Shown piece after piece: positions 23,641 to 34,689 of a DNA stretch of 60,000 nucleotides; positions within the stretch are counted from its first letter, which is position 1, and each line of letters begins with the position of its first letter. Made by a program: the position numbers and the translations under genes. The DNA comes from Takakia lepidozioides (lineage: Eukaryota; Streptophyta; Takakiopsida; Takakiales; Takakiaceae), in contig CM060731.1 of NCBI GenBank assembly GCA_030704615.1, positions 78,164,756-78,224,755 of the forward strand, written 5' to 3'. A model generated the notes under the pieces. It saw only the letters and a program-made list of their open reading frames with translations. It did no database searches and had not been told where the DNA came from.

Positions 23641-26600
23641 AACTCCCCCTCCCAAAGACAGGTCATTGTCCTCAATGACAGAAAATGAGGGGTAATTCAA
23701 TGTCAATTCATTTTCCTTCTCCCAAGTAGCTTCTGTCTCTGGGTAATGCAACCACTTAATCAAATGTTCTTTCCAAGAACGGTTGCACAGGTGCTTTACT
23801 CGCGTTTCTAGAATCTTTTCGGGTTCAGCCATCAGCTGACCATCATTCATGGCTTGAGGCAACGTCGACAAGATGTGTGATGAGTCCGACATATACCTCC
23901 GAAGAAGACTGACATGGAAAGTTTTATGGATCTTCCATGTTGGAGGCAGATCCAACTCATAGGCCACTGTGCTATGGCGTTCCAGGATTTTAAACGGACC
24001 ACAAAATCTTGGTGACAACTTATAACACTTGCCTAGTGTTAGGTTGCTTCTTTTAGGTGTAACTTTCAAAAACACCATATCACCAATGGCAAATTCACGA
24101 AAAGTCCTACGCTTATCAGTAAAGAACTTGGCCCGTTCTTGTGCAGCCTGCATAGCACGCTTCACCAGATCTAGGACAGAGTGGATCTCTTTGATTCTAT
24201 CATTCACGCTTTGCACATTTGATGGTGGTGTGATAAGCGAAGCAGGAGCTAAGCAATCTCGTCCATATAAAGCTTCAAATGGGCTCATGCCAATGGCACT
24301 GTGGAAATGCTTGTTATAAGCAAATTCCACCATATACAAATATTGTTCCCAAGAGGACTGTCTTTCACCAACGTACATTCTCAACATATCTTCAATTGTA
24401 CGGTTGGTCCTTTCTGTTTGGGCATCTATTTCTGGGTGAAAGGCCGTACTCAATTTCACCTTGGTTCCCAATTTCTTAAACAAGTCAATCCAAAAATGAC
24501 TTGTGAACTTTGAGTCCTTGTCACAAATAATCTCCCGAGGCAGACCATGGATCCTGAATATCTCTTTCATGTACAAGGATGCAACATCAGATGCCGTAGC
24601 ACTCATCCTTGTAGGTATCAAGTGGGCTATCTTAGACAGCCTATCTACAACCACCATGATACTGTCATGGCCACTTCTGGTCCTGGGCAATGCCACAATA
24701 AAATCCATACTAATGGACTCCCAATTCCATCCAGGAACAGATAATGGTTGTAATAATCCAGGAGGTCTGACTCTCTCTGACTTCGAAACCTGACATGGGA
24801 AACATTTCTGCACATATTCTTTAATTTCTCTCTTCATACCCGGCCAAAAATAGTGCTTCCGTATTGACCAATAGGTTCTCTGAAAGCCCGGGTGTCCAGA
24901 GATTGGAATATTGTGACTGTCATGAATAATGCGCAATCTCAAGTCTGGAATCAGGGGAACACAAAGCCGACCATTATAAAATAACACCCCATCTCTCAAG
25001 AGGTATGGCCGGTACTTCTCTTTCTCAATAGAAGTTCTCTGATCACAAGACAAACTTTTTAATGGCTCTTTGAAGAATTCATCGACCTCATACTGACCTT
25101 TAATGTCTTGAAATATAGTGCTACTGACGCATGAGACAACATTAACGTGTAATGGTCTCCTAGAAAGTGCATCAGCAATCACATTTTCTCTCCCTTTGAC
25201 ATACTTTAGGTCATAATGGAACTGCTGAAGCAGTTCTGACCACCTGATCTGCCTCTGACTCAAATGAGGTTGCGTGGTCAAATATTTTAAACTCTGATGG
25301 TCAGTCTCTATCACAAAATCAACTGGAAGCAGGTAATGCCTCCATATCTTCAGAGCATGAACTATTGCCAATAGTTCCTTTTCATGAGTGGGATAATTCT
25401 TTTCTGCTGGACTGATCTTTCGAGATTCATAGGCAATCACTTGCCCATCTTGCATCAGCACAGCTCCAATAGCAAGATCACTTGCATCAGTACACAGTAC
25501 TATTGCTTCCTTCGTAGGATCGAGCAATTTCAGTACAGGAGCATGTGTTAAGGCATACTTCAACTTCTCGAAACTGTTATCACAATCTCTTGTCCAAACA
25601 TCCTTCAAGCTTACAGGACTCGAGTCCTTAAGCAGGTCAGTCAATGGGGTTGCAATCTGTGAAAAAGATTTAACAAACTTCCGTAGGAAGCTAGCAAACC
25701 CAATAAAGCTCCTGACCTCAGTCTTATCACTTGGTTTAGGCCATTCAACCACTGTCTGGACTTTCTTAGGATCAATTGAAATTCCATCTTTGGAAATACA
25801 AAATCCCAAGTAATCCATGTGGTCTACAAAGAACTCACACTTGCTTCTCTTAGCAAACAGGTGGTTCTCTCTTAGTATGTCTAAAACCAAGCGTAAATGC
25901 AGTTCATGTTCTTCCTCAGACTTCGAGTATATTAGTATATCATCCATGTAGACTAAAACCATCTTCCCCAAATATTTCTGGAACAGAGAGTTCATCAGAT
26001 AAGTAAATGTTGCTGGAGCATTTGTGAGCCCAAATGGCATCACCAAGAATTCATAATGACCAAAACGAGATCGAAATCCTGTCTTTGGTATATCAGAATT
26101 CTTAATCCGTATTTGATGATATCCAGACCGAAGATCAAGTTTTGAAAAAACTTGACTCCCATATAGATAGTCAAACAAATCGTCCACACGAGGTAAAAGG
26201 AACTTATTCTTGATGGTGACCTTATTCAACCATCTATAGTCCACACACAGTCTCAAAGTTCCGTCTTTCTTCTTCTTAAACATTACAGGGGCACCCCAAG
26301 GGGATTTACTTGGACGTATATACCCCTTTTCCAACAAGTCATTCAACTGCCTTTCTAATTCTTCATTTTCTGCAATTGAATGCCTGTACGGTGCCCTTGC
26401 AACCGGTACAGCATCTGACATCAACTCCATTGCATGATCAACCTCCCGTTCAGGGAGCATCCCAGGGAGCTCATCAGGAAATATATCTTTATATTCATTC
26501 AGGACCAGGCTAAGTCTGGGATGTGACTTCCCTTCTCCCTGATTTGTTTCCAAGATCTCATGCAAGCTAACAGCAAAAAGCTGAGCATTTCCCTTCCGGA

Positions 26601-28281
26601 TACATCTCTTCATTTGAATAGCTGACAAAATAGGTATATTGGGAAGAGCTCTAATACCTTTGATATTGAATCCCTTCCCGTTGGGCAAGGTACCACTAAC
26701 CAGTCCGGATTTGCAAGCCACCACAGCATCAACCGGATCCAGCCACCGCATGCCAAGGATGCAGTCGTACCGAGCTCCCTCCCAGACCTCGAAGTCAGCC
26801 ATAGTCCGTACTCCTTGCATGTCCATTGGTACCTTTGGGATGTGTTTGTGCGTAGAATCCACGCCACCATCTGGTAACAAGATTTGACAGGGTTGCATGT
26901 CTTCTTGAACTAGTCCCAATTTGTCAGCAAAATCCTTTGACAACAGGTTGTGAGTGCTGCCAGTATCAATCAGCACTTGAGTGGGAATTCCAGCCACTCT
27001 CCCATGAACCCGTATCACACTGGGGTCATGCTCTATTTGGTCTCTAATGATAGCTGCAGAAACCCGCACATTAGGACCTTTCCCATTTTCTTGTCCTGAT
27101 TTCTCTCCAGTTTCAACAACCACATAAGGTTCTGTAGGTCCTTCAACTGTTAAGGCGGCTGTCTGTCGAGCCTGACGAGAATTTGGGTACTTCATACACT
27201 CAGCAGCTCTGTGTCCAGGTTCATGGCACAAGAAACACAAACCCTTACGCCTGTGTTCTTCCTGTTCTTTGAAACTGAGCCTTGGGGGAGCCCTCATTGG
27301 CGGTCTCCGTATAGTTTGATCCCCCGCCTTCTTAAACGGTTTAAATCTCTTCCAATTCCCTCTCTTCGCTGGTGACTGCCAAGGACCAGATGATCTAGGC
27401 TTGAACTCGGCCGTGCCACGGGCAAAGTTCGAAGAACGTTGTGCCCTTACTTCATTCTCAAAATTGCAGGCCAAACGATATGCTTCTGCCTCTGTACGAG
27501 GGTTGTGGGCTTTGACCTTAAATTTGAGAGAATCACTGAGGCCATCGACAAAAAAATCAACTATGTCCTCTTCACTCAACGAGGGGAAATAACTGGCATG
27601 GGTTTCAAATCTCGTCTTAAACTCTCCCACGTTCATAGTCTCCTGTCTCAGTCTGAACAATTCAACTTTCATCTTGTGTGCATAGTCGCCAGGTAGGTAA
27701 TGGGCTAAGAACAGTGTCTTAAACATAGCCCAACTATCCACAGATGGTTTCTTGTGTTCACGGCGTTCCTGCTTCTGACGCGACCACCATAGCTTGGCGG
27801 CATCACGGAGCTATAGAGCAGCTGTCTGTATCTTGGCTTCCTCTGAATAATCGTCCTCAAAGAACTCTTCTAAGGTATCCAAGAAAGACAATATTTCTTC
27901 AGGCTTGACAGATGGCTTACCATAGAATTCTGGCAACTTCACCAATCTTCTGATCTCCCTGGTGACATCCTTGCTTCTTTTCATCTTGGCCTCATGGGAG
28001 TCAGCCTCTGATTCGTCCTCATTCAGTGGCTCACTCACAGGCAGCTCCCTAGATCGCTTGTCAGTTTGAGTTTGTGCAGGGGCCAACTTCTGTATCTCAG
28101 ATCGAATCAAAGTACCTAAGGCCTCCATTTGCTGCTGGGAAAATAACTGACTTCCATGTTCGCGATCTGAAGCTCGGTGCAGACTGGCCGCATCTGAGCG
28201 CTCACGATCTCCAGCCATTTCACTATCTTGATCGTCGTCACCAGGTTGCGTGCTCACAGAGCCGAACGAGATCTGGCTCAT
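23635..28281 (-). pseudogene. Gag-Pol of chromovirus 1, one in-frame stop
   Basis: One reading frame runs from ATG 28281 to the stop near 23635, broken only by a TAG at 27811-27813. The first 156 codons are N-terminal Gag. After the stop, the 1368-codon main frame contains a Gag retrotransposon segment ('[10 protein letters not shown]'), a CCHC zinc knuckle ([14 protein letters not shown], about residue 168), an aspartic protease ([11 protein letters not shown], about 258), reverse transcriptase (YMDDIL, about 600), RNase H ([13 protein letters not shown]), integrase with an HHCC finger and DDE core, and a C-terminal chromodomain ([15 protein letters not shown]). CAG or another near-cognate codon to TAG would explain the stop; readthrough cannot be excluded. 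Otherwise the element looks coding-competent. Confidence 0.93.
23641..23660 (-). promoter_or_regulatory. Polypurine tract of chromovirus 1
   Basis: On the element strand a purine run (GGGAGGGGGAGTT) directly precedes the 3' LTR, where plus-strand synthesis is primed in LTR retrotransposons. Confidence 0.8.
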
Positions 28282-28346
28282 TCACACGATTACCCTACTT
28301 CTGGAAATTGCGAAATCCACAATCCGTTCTACCCGATCGCAAACCA

Positions 28347-28358
28347 GCTCTGATACCA
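28347..28358 (-). promoter_or_regulatory. Primer-binding site (initiator tRNA-Met)
   Basis: On the element strand TGGTATCAGAGC follows two bases after the 5' LTR and is complementary to the 3' end of plant initiator tRNA-Met. Confidence 0.9.
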
Positions 28359-28360
28359 CT

Positions 28361-29071
28361 TGTAAAAGATCTGACTCTCTTTTCTTTGTCCAACTATGAC
28401 AAAATTTCAGGCGCTTTGCTTGGTTTGTTGTTCACAGGGAATTTACCAAAACTCCAAGAAAAACTGATTGCTCGGGATTTTGTTTCAACCGGACTCTCAT
28501 CTATATCTGAATTCCAGCCAAGGCCCTATTCTTATTCCACTTCCCTCATTTACAAATTCACATAACGATCAAGTGATCGTCACTCCTACTCTGGCCTGAT
28601 TCCTTGTTCAAAAGATCTCCCTGTCAACCTATGTACTCATCTCATGCCATTCTATCTATGCACAGTATTGGACTACGATGTCCAGTCCGCCCCTCCACCA
28701 CACCGTGCATCAACACATTCTATCACCAAAGACCAGTGCAGATCGATCATTTTTCTTCTTCTCACGACCTCTTTTTCTGTTCACCAAAAAGCACAGCACC
28801 GGCTACGTCCGGTCCACCCAGCCACCACGTCATGCTACACTAGTTTCCTGTCAATACAGATCTGCTCTAGATGCCTGTACACCATCATTCTTTTCTTGTC
28901 TGCACGCTTGCCATCTCCAAGCCGACTTTCTTAAATCCTTAATCGTGGATCTGTTCGTGAACGCGAGCCTGCTCCATTCGACTTGCAACTGTCAGTTCGG
29001 CGGTCTTCTAGCAGTCACTTGCTTCGCCAAACTGGTCGACAGGTCTCGATCTTTGTTCAAGGCACCTAACA
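28361..29071 (-). repeat. 5' LTR of chromovirus 1
   Basis: 711 bp, matching 22930-23640 with about eleven mismatches and no length change. Confidence 0.95.
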
Positions 29072-29076
29072 GAAGG

Positions 29077-30003
29077 CAATGTGATGCTGCTGCTGGTCGT
29101 TTTACTTAACCTACAGATGGTGAATGGTATGCAGGACGTTGAATATCCGGAAATGTGAGGTGGTGGATGCACCTGTCTCAGATGGAGACAGGGTAAAACC
29201 TAGCATGAGCATCCATGGAAGAGCATGGCACTGCCAAGCTGTGAGTGCACCACCGTTTCTTGCTTTTTATCGCTTGTTTTACGGCCCCTTCATCTCTCAC
29301 ATATTTCATTGTTTGTCTTCTATTGTCTTCTCCCTCCAACCGCACGGTAGACTTTCAACATCGAGATGTCAGCTAATTAATAGTCTGACTTTCAGCAGCT
29401 GCTGATGGATGGGACATTGTTCTCTTCCCACAGTGGAGGGTAGCTGCCAAGCTTGCATATCACATGTGCAACACACTGTGCACTGCCATGGGAGGGGGTA
29501 CAATAGCATAGAGTAGTGCTCATAAATGACGAAGACGTGACACTTCATACCAAGAAAGGAGGAAGGAGGCCAACTCTGATACCAGGGATCACCTGCTTGC
29601 ATCGCCTGCACCAGCTGACTGCATCATGCTCCCAACAGTCAGCCCAGGCTCCATTGGCTCAGTGCAGCTTCCCTCTAACTCTTAACCTTACACACCAATT
29701 ACACCTGCTGTTTATGACCTCCGTGAAGAGCAAGAGTGTCCGACTCGCCTGTGCCTGTGTATCCAGCTTCCACGATGCCAGGTTTCTATGTACATACCAC
29801 AAAACAAAAGGCTAGCACAGAATTAGGTTCAAGTACCAGAATAGCAAAAGCAAGAGCGAGGGTTTTGATAATAAAGACATGATACCAACAATAGTCAGGC
29901 TCATGGGTATAGATTCTCAGAGGCCCAAGGCTCTGTCTTTCTCCTTTCCCCAGAATCACAAGAACACAGTTAGCTTGTCACCGGAACGACCTCGAGCGGC
30001 AAT
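29077..30003. other. Stretch without a recognised feature
   Basis: This is the host sequence continuing from the left flank of the chromovirus. Several short open frames exist, but none shows domains. Confidence 0.5.
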
Positions 30004-30475
30004 ATGAAGGAGGAGATCTGGAGCAGGCTCCCTTTCGAGTTAGTGATGGTAGTGTTGGCCTGGTTGCCGTATCGAAGTCTTGCCCGCTTTAAGTCGGTGT
30101 GCAAGTTGTGGAACTCCCTCCCATCCACTGCTTGTTTCCAACAACTCTGTTAGCACCTCCCTCTTCACCAAGACTCCTATATCCTCTTGTTTTTAGGCAG
30201 ATATTGTACGTTGTATGCACCCACAACTCGAGAGTGGCGCAGGATCGGCCTCAAATTCCCCCAGGATAATTTGCTATACAGAGTTCGTGCTGCAGATGAA
30301 GGCTTATTTTGCATAACGAAGGAGGGCGACGATGACATATCATGCATTGTGTGCAATCCTCTCTTGAGCAGTTCCAGAAACCAGCACGTTTCGGAGTGCA
30401 GACAGTAAATATGATTGTGGATAGATGCAGCAACACCTACAAGGTCCTTGTCATGTCTGGCACAGTGTTGGGCGG
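30004..30475 (+). pseudogene. F-box/kelch protein relic
   Basis: From ATG 30004 the frame shows an F-box (residues 4-40: IWSRLPFELV, LAWLPYRSLARFKSVCK, W). It is broken by TAG 30151-30153 and then continues in the same frame with 'LLFLGRYCTLYAPTTREWRRI' and 'VCNPLLSSS', the typical F-box-associated propeller start. A stop and frame change near 30370-30405 precede 'MIVDRCSNTYKVLVMSG', the next expected strand. Homology stops at about 30475, where a GGGTATAT-rich repeat begins. F-box proteins recruit substrates to SCF ubiquitin ligases; this copy cannot encode a full receptor. Confidence 0.8.
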
Positions 30476-30720
30476 GTATATGAATTACCCTCATATACCC
30501 GCCGGGTATATCGGGTATATTGATATATATATACCTGGTGTGGTGTGGCAAGTTTAGGTACCCGGATGCATACCCATATATCAGGGTATATTTTTATGAT
30601 ATACCCTTATCCTTATATTTACCTGCATCAAGACGCTCAGTATACCCTACTTTCCTGAAGGGTATATGTTAAAATGAAGGGTATATCTAATCAGGGTATA
30701 TAAGGGCCTTTATGTGCCTT
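30473..30720. repeat. GGGTATAT/ATATACCC-rich repeat
   Basis: The octamer GGGTATAT and its complement occur about a dozen times in 250 bp, in both orientations and giving several short hairpins. The repeat truncates the F-box relic. It may be a foldback-type element, but no terminal repeats or target duplication could be fixed. Confidence 0.6.
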
Positions 30721-30899
30721 CATAGCCTTTATGTGCTAGGTCTTTTCTCTTTTTGTTGTGTTGTTAGTGAGCCTTGAGCTATAAGAAAGCTCCAATCACA
30801 GCTAAAAAAAAAGGTTACATATATATCATTCCTTAAATGTCATATAACCCAAACAATACCTCCTCAGATCTCGCATATATATATATTAAAAAAGAAACC

Positions 30900-31152
30900 T
30901 GACAGCCCACAATTTAGGTCCTTGAGGGGTTTTTATTTATTTATTTATTTAAGGAAATCTGGGAGCGACAGCCCACAATTCAGGCCCTTGAGGAGGGGGG
31001 AAAGATTAACCCCCTTCATTTATGGGTACAGGGCGATCAACGCCCAAACATACCGTCACGAACAATCCCACACACGGGCAGGGCAGCGGGTTCGAACCCC
31101 GAACCACCTGAGTGACACACACTGTGCACTTACCAGCTGAGCTACCACCCAA
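30900..31152 (-). mobile_element. tRNA-derived SINE with TAAA tail
   Basis: The minus strand starts GGGTGGTAGCTCAGCTGG with a perfect A box (rc of 31133-31144) and has a B box GGGTTCGAACCC (rc of 31089-31100). A ~100-bp unrelated body leads to GGCTGTCGCTCCCAG and a (TAAA)n tail at about 30930-30955. Part of the 3' end (CCTCAAGG-CC, TTGTGGGCTGTC) is repeated past the tail at 30901-30930. Confidence 0.85.
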
Positions 31153-31295
31153 TGTGCTTTTTTTTAAATCTCAAACCTCCTCTATCTTGCATTGGAAATT
31201 AACACCAAAATATTATGCAATATCTTATCAATTTTCTCTTTTACCATAGATTTATTTATTTATTTATTTTTTGGTGTTTTGTACAAATTTAAAAC

Positions 31296-31995
31296 AACTT
31301 ATGCAGGACAATGAAAAATATTCTACTTATGAGACTCCAAGCATATAAATGATCAATATAATAATAGAAGGTACATGTAAGAATGAACAGGGAATTGTGA
31401 AATTTTATATGCATTTAAGAAGGCTGTTATAGAATAGATTTTAATTGGATCTGTCACATATTTGTAATTCTTTTTAGTTAAAAATATTTCATTGCATATT
31501 TGTCAATACAAAAATTCCAAGTATTGCGAACAAACTAGAAAACTATAGAGTATACGTGCACACATGTTATTAGATCCAATTGTTCTTTATCACAATTCCT
31601 ATGCATCCATCCTATGCATAGGTTACTCATAATCTTCTCGAATTCATGGGATACAAATAAATGATCTATATAATAATAATAGCAAATACGTTTATAAGTG
31701 AATATTAAATTATGAAATCTTCTCTGCATTTTAAAATAAATTGTTATTTTTTTATAATCCTGTCTACACATCCTTGTATTTTTAATTAAAAATAACTTAT
31801 TGCAGGACAATGAAAATATTCTACTTATGAGACTCTATACATAAATGACATGAAAACACATGTAAGAGTGAACACTGAATTGTGATATTTCATATGCATT
31901 TAATAAGGCTGTTATAGGATAGATTTTAATTCAATCTCTACCCTTTGTGATTTTTAATTCACAATATTTTATTGCATATCTCATAATATAAATTT
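31296..31995. repeat. AT-rich imperfect tandem repeat, three ~230-250-bp units
   Basis: Shared anchors are TGCAGGACAATGAAAA, TATTCTACTTATGAGACTC, TATGCATTTAA-AAGGCTGTTATA and GATAGATTTTAATT, or their diverged forms. The outer units (about 31296-31510 and 31800-31995) are closest; the middle one (about 31590-31795) is more diverged. Nothing coding is visible. Confidence 0.65.
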
Positions 31996-32088
31996 GGGCT
32001 TTGACAACGTCACCCCATGGACCTCTTTGCTCTTTTGTAGGACTGCTGCAGACTCACAAACGCATTACAAACATGACCTGGTCCAGCT

Positions 32089-32290
32089 TCAATCCTTCCT
32101 GCATCTATTGCTGATCATAGGTCTCAAAAGCCTCCATCCCGCGCCCTGTTGTGCATGCCCTACAATTATCACGTTCCACAACAAAACATCTTGTTTAGCC
32201 ATATTGTCGAACATGCTCTTCGCATCCTCAAATTTCAATGCTTGAACATTTGGCATACATTTAAGGCAGTGTTCAGGAATGCTCTCAGGG
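32089..32290 (-). pseudogene. Pentatricopeptide-repeat (PPR) protein fragment
   Basis: The frame contains one recognisable PPR motif (AKSMFDNMAKQDVLLWNVII, followed by VGHAQQG). PPR proteins are plant organelle RNA-binding factors with tandem ~35-aa repeats. Here only one repeat and a few flanking residues remain, so it is a fragment. Confidence 0.65.
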
Positions 32291-32302
32291 AAGATGTGAC
32301 GC

Positions 32303-32374
32303 ACCTTGTTGGCGCCCCGTGCCTTACTGGCGCCACTAACCTTGTTGGTGCCAACTGCCTTAGTGGCGCCACCT
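32303..32374. repeat. Two 36-bp tandem repeats with GGCGCC motifs
   Basis: Units at 32303-32338 and 32339-32374 both start ACCTTGTTGG and contain GGCGCCAC. Four GGCGCC/GGTGCC palindromes result. Confidence 0.7.
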
Positions 32375-33097
32375 ACATTGTTTGACGCCCATGTTGTCAA
32401 CAAGTGGTGTGAACAACTAAGTTGATTTGTCGAGGGACGTGGTGGTCATACGGTATTCCTTCGTGTACCAAATGCCCCACAAATCAAAGATGAAAACATC
32501 TAAGCATAAATTTGAAGGATCTAAGAATCTATTAGAGAATATTGGCTGAACAAGTGGGATGAAGACATGGGCATTTGGTATTCCAAAGCATATGTTTGCC
32601 CACAAAATCAACCATGGACAAATCATCTACAACCACTAAGTGGTTGATTTGTCTAGGGTTGTAGATGATTCGTCGATGGTGGTCGTAGATTATTTGTCGA
32701 GGGTCGTAGATGATAGTAAAATTGTCGAGCATTTGGTATTCCATACAAGAGAACCGGATCTCCGCTGTAAGGAGTAAGGACCCTGGACCGGCCCCGGAGT
32801 CCAGACCATCCATGTTTTGCTCTTTCAGCAGAGTGACGCTCCTTGTCTGAGGAGCTCACGTCCCCTTTCCTCTCTCTTCACTTCGCCCTTTCTTCATCAG
32901 GCTCCGCAATTCCGTCGTCGCCAACTCCGCCTTCTCGCTCAGGTACCTTGCTGGCCCTGCTTTGGCCTGCGTTGGTGTGTGTTTGGGAGCGGCGGCGTGG
33001 TTCCGAATTTTACTCCCGCATGATTTGCTAATCAGCTTTCGATTTCTGCTTGTATTTGCTCCGCTTTCTTTCTTTCTTTCTTTCTTCCTTGTGGTGT

Positions 33098-33670
33098 ATG
33101 AATCTCAAGTTCTCTGTGTTTGGAAAACCAGTGCATTCACTTGTTCAGGGTCAGGTTTTCACCATGGTCTCTGTCTACTTCAAGACGGATACATCTGCAC
33201 CCTTTAAGATTTTATGTACCCCTGATGGTAGGATTGATTTCGGTGCACTTGGGAACGAGTTCGGGTTGCGTCCAGATACTATCAAATTGGACGGAGGTCG
33301 GTTTCCTAAGAGAGACCTCGAGTCAAAACATACCTGGGAGGAGATCAAGAAGGCCAAGGCCGTCAATCATGCAGGAACGGAAGACGATCCTTTGATGGTC
33401 ACTGGTGATGGAGCGTCTACAGGTATATGTTTCTTGGTAGCACTAGTATTCTTTTGCATGCGATATTTCTCTTTGAATGTCAACGGATTTCTGGACTTTC
33501 TCCCTGGAAGCTTCCTTCAGTGATTTATTTGAGACGGAGTTGATTTTGTCAACCATGGGTGTTCATGGAGTTTAGTGAGGTGCACGTATCAGCATTTGCA
33601 GCTACAGTTCACGGGAGAGATGAGAATCATCCATTTGTTGAGATACAGAGTGCTCTCACCTTTGCTCGTC
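33098..33670 (+). pseudogene. 5' part of a Crinkler (CRN)-type gene: ubiquitin-like header exon plus possible exon 2
   Basis: ATG 33098 (or 33163) opens a frame to a good splice donor at 33423 (CTACAG|GTATAT). The ~100 residues include FKILCTPDGRIDFGALGNEFG and DGGRFPKRDLESKHTWEEIKK, resembling the compact ubiquitin-like 'header' that precedes the NTPase module of CRN proteins. I infer this from overall character and from the CRN NTPase/nuclease downstream on the same strand (35957-37355). After the intron, a second open stretch (about 33570-33670, VHVSAFAATVHGRDENHPF) may be exon 2; its frame is uncertain. It ends abruptly at TTTAGGG repeats at 33671, so the gene is cut there. Confidence 0.6.
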
Positions 33671-33689
33671 AGGGTTTAGGGTTTAGGGT
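33671..33689 (+). repeat. Interstitial telomere-type repeat (TTTAGGG)
   Basis: AGGGTTTAGGGTTTAGGGT, G-rich strand on plus. It sits exactly between the cut CRN-like exon and the antisense 3' end of a PLE. Confidence 0.95.
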
Positions 33690-34680
33690 CTATAAAAGAG
33701 TGGAGACAAATGTAGCAGTGCAACAGGATGTGGACCGCGAATGCACCGGGTGCAATAAGAACACAATCCGAACCAAAAAGTTTTTAGGGAGGACCGGGTA
33801 TGGGCGCCTTGAAAAAACTTGTAGATATCTAGATCTTGGGAATCAAAACTATTAGCGTTGATCCAGAGAGACAGAAAGCTAGAAAAGAAGTGTTGTTGAG
33901 ATGTTCTAAGATGCAACTGCAAAGATATGCAAAGAAGCAAATATATGTGATTGAAACTATTTCACTGAGATGACAGGAGAATAATACCCTATCTCTTTTG
34001 CTAGAGAATAGACACAGTAGAGAACGACTTAAGATGCTCATATAACACGCAACACTCGAGAAGGAGTTTAATGCATGCAATAGATGATAGCAAACCTAAG
34101 GCTCAACAGCATAGAAGAAACATTGAGACAAGAACCCTTAGATGCAGAATAGTAGCCAATCTCTATAAAGTCCCAGACTAGTTTCGCTCAACAAGTGAGC
34201 TCATCAGTGGGAGAGAAATGGAATGAGGTACACAGAGCCTCACCCCCAGCTTATATACTGCTGTAAGGGGTTGTCTCAAATAGGCACAAGACCAAAATAA
34301 GTAAAAGAAAGTTATTTCTATGTCTAGAATATGAAAAAGTTCTTTTTTGTGTCTAAAAAATAACTTCATGCCGAAATAAAAAATAAAAAAAACTTTTAAA
34401 GCCTAAAACTGGCTTGACAAAAATCAATAATATCTCTCCAATATAATTGACTCTATTGTAACTTAACATAAGCACGATAAGAATACAAAATCCCTCGAGT
34501 CTTTTTTCAAACTAAAAGCTTGTAGAAAGAAGGTAATTACAGAACTTTAGCAAAGTACTAATGAAGTTTAGGGTGTAGGACGTCCCTAAGGTTTAGAATA
34601 GAACACATATGAATGTTCAAGCTTCAGAATCAGAGGGGTCCACTTGCCTGTCAACTTCTGAGTAGGTTGACAAAAAATTG
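33690..34680 (-). mobile_element. 5'-truncated Penelope-like element, copy 1 (3' region and C-terminal codons)
   Basis: The minus-strand 3' region contains a ~90-bp block (GATTCGCGGTCCAC, ACCCGGTGCAT) that recurs at 34694-34775, 35660-35745 and about 56310-56400, i.e. at every PLE 3' end here. Further in, 34400-34680 is homologous to the 3' UTR and last codons of the PLEs at 39780-40010 and 53260-53470, including the degenerate telomere-like motif after the frame. A hammerhead motif lies within. Only about 30-40 codons of the protein remain. Confidence 0.8.
34161..34220 (-). ncRNA. Hammerhead ribozyme motif (type I, minimal helix III), PLE copy 1
   Basis: The minus strand has CTGATGA (rc of 34201-34207), then a perfect 5-bp helix II GCTCA/TGAGC with loop CTTGT (34186-34200), then GAAA (34182-34185), C, a two-base TA loop and GTC (cleavage after the C at 34176). 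The next bases TGGGA (34171-34175) pair with TCCCA just before the CTGATGA (34208-34212), forming helix I, with an outer CTC/GAG pairing beyond a bulge. All conserved core positions are present. PLEs of animals and other eukaryotes are known to carry hammerhead motifs with a very short helix III. Confidence 0.85.
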
Positions 34681-34689
34681 GAACTATAA

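Larger units (their letters stand above)
22925..29076 (-). mobile_element. Complete Ty3/gypsy chromovirus with 5-bp target duplications
   Basis: The element spans 22930-29071 (6142 bp) on the minus strand. Two 711-bp LTRs (22930-23640, 28361-29071) start TG and end CA on the element strand and differ at about eleven positions by eye. The duplicated target GAAGG lies at 22925-22929 and 29072-29076. A primer-binding site for initiator tRNA-Met and a polypurine tract lie in the expected places. Gene order is gag, protease, reverse transcriptase, RNase H, integrase, chromodomain, hence a chromovirus. Few LTR differences and near-intact coding suggest a comparatively recent insertion. Confidence 0.96.

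Noticed and set aside
31080-31152. Possible tRNA gene on the minus strand
   Set aside because: The head is tRNA-like, but the spacing and the TAAA-tailed body identify a SINE.
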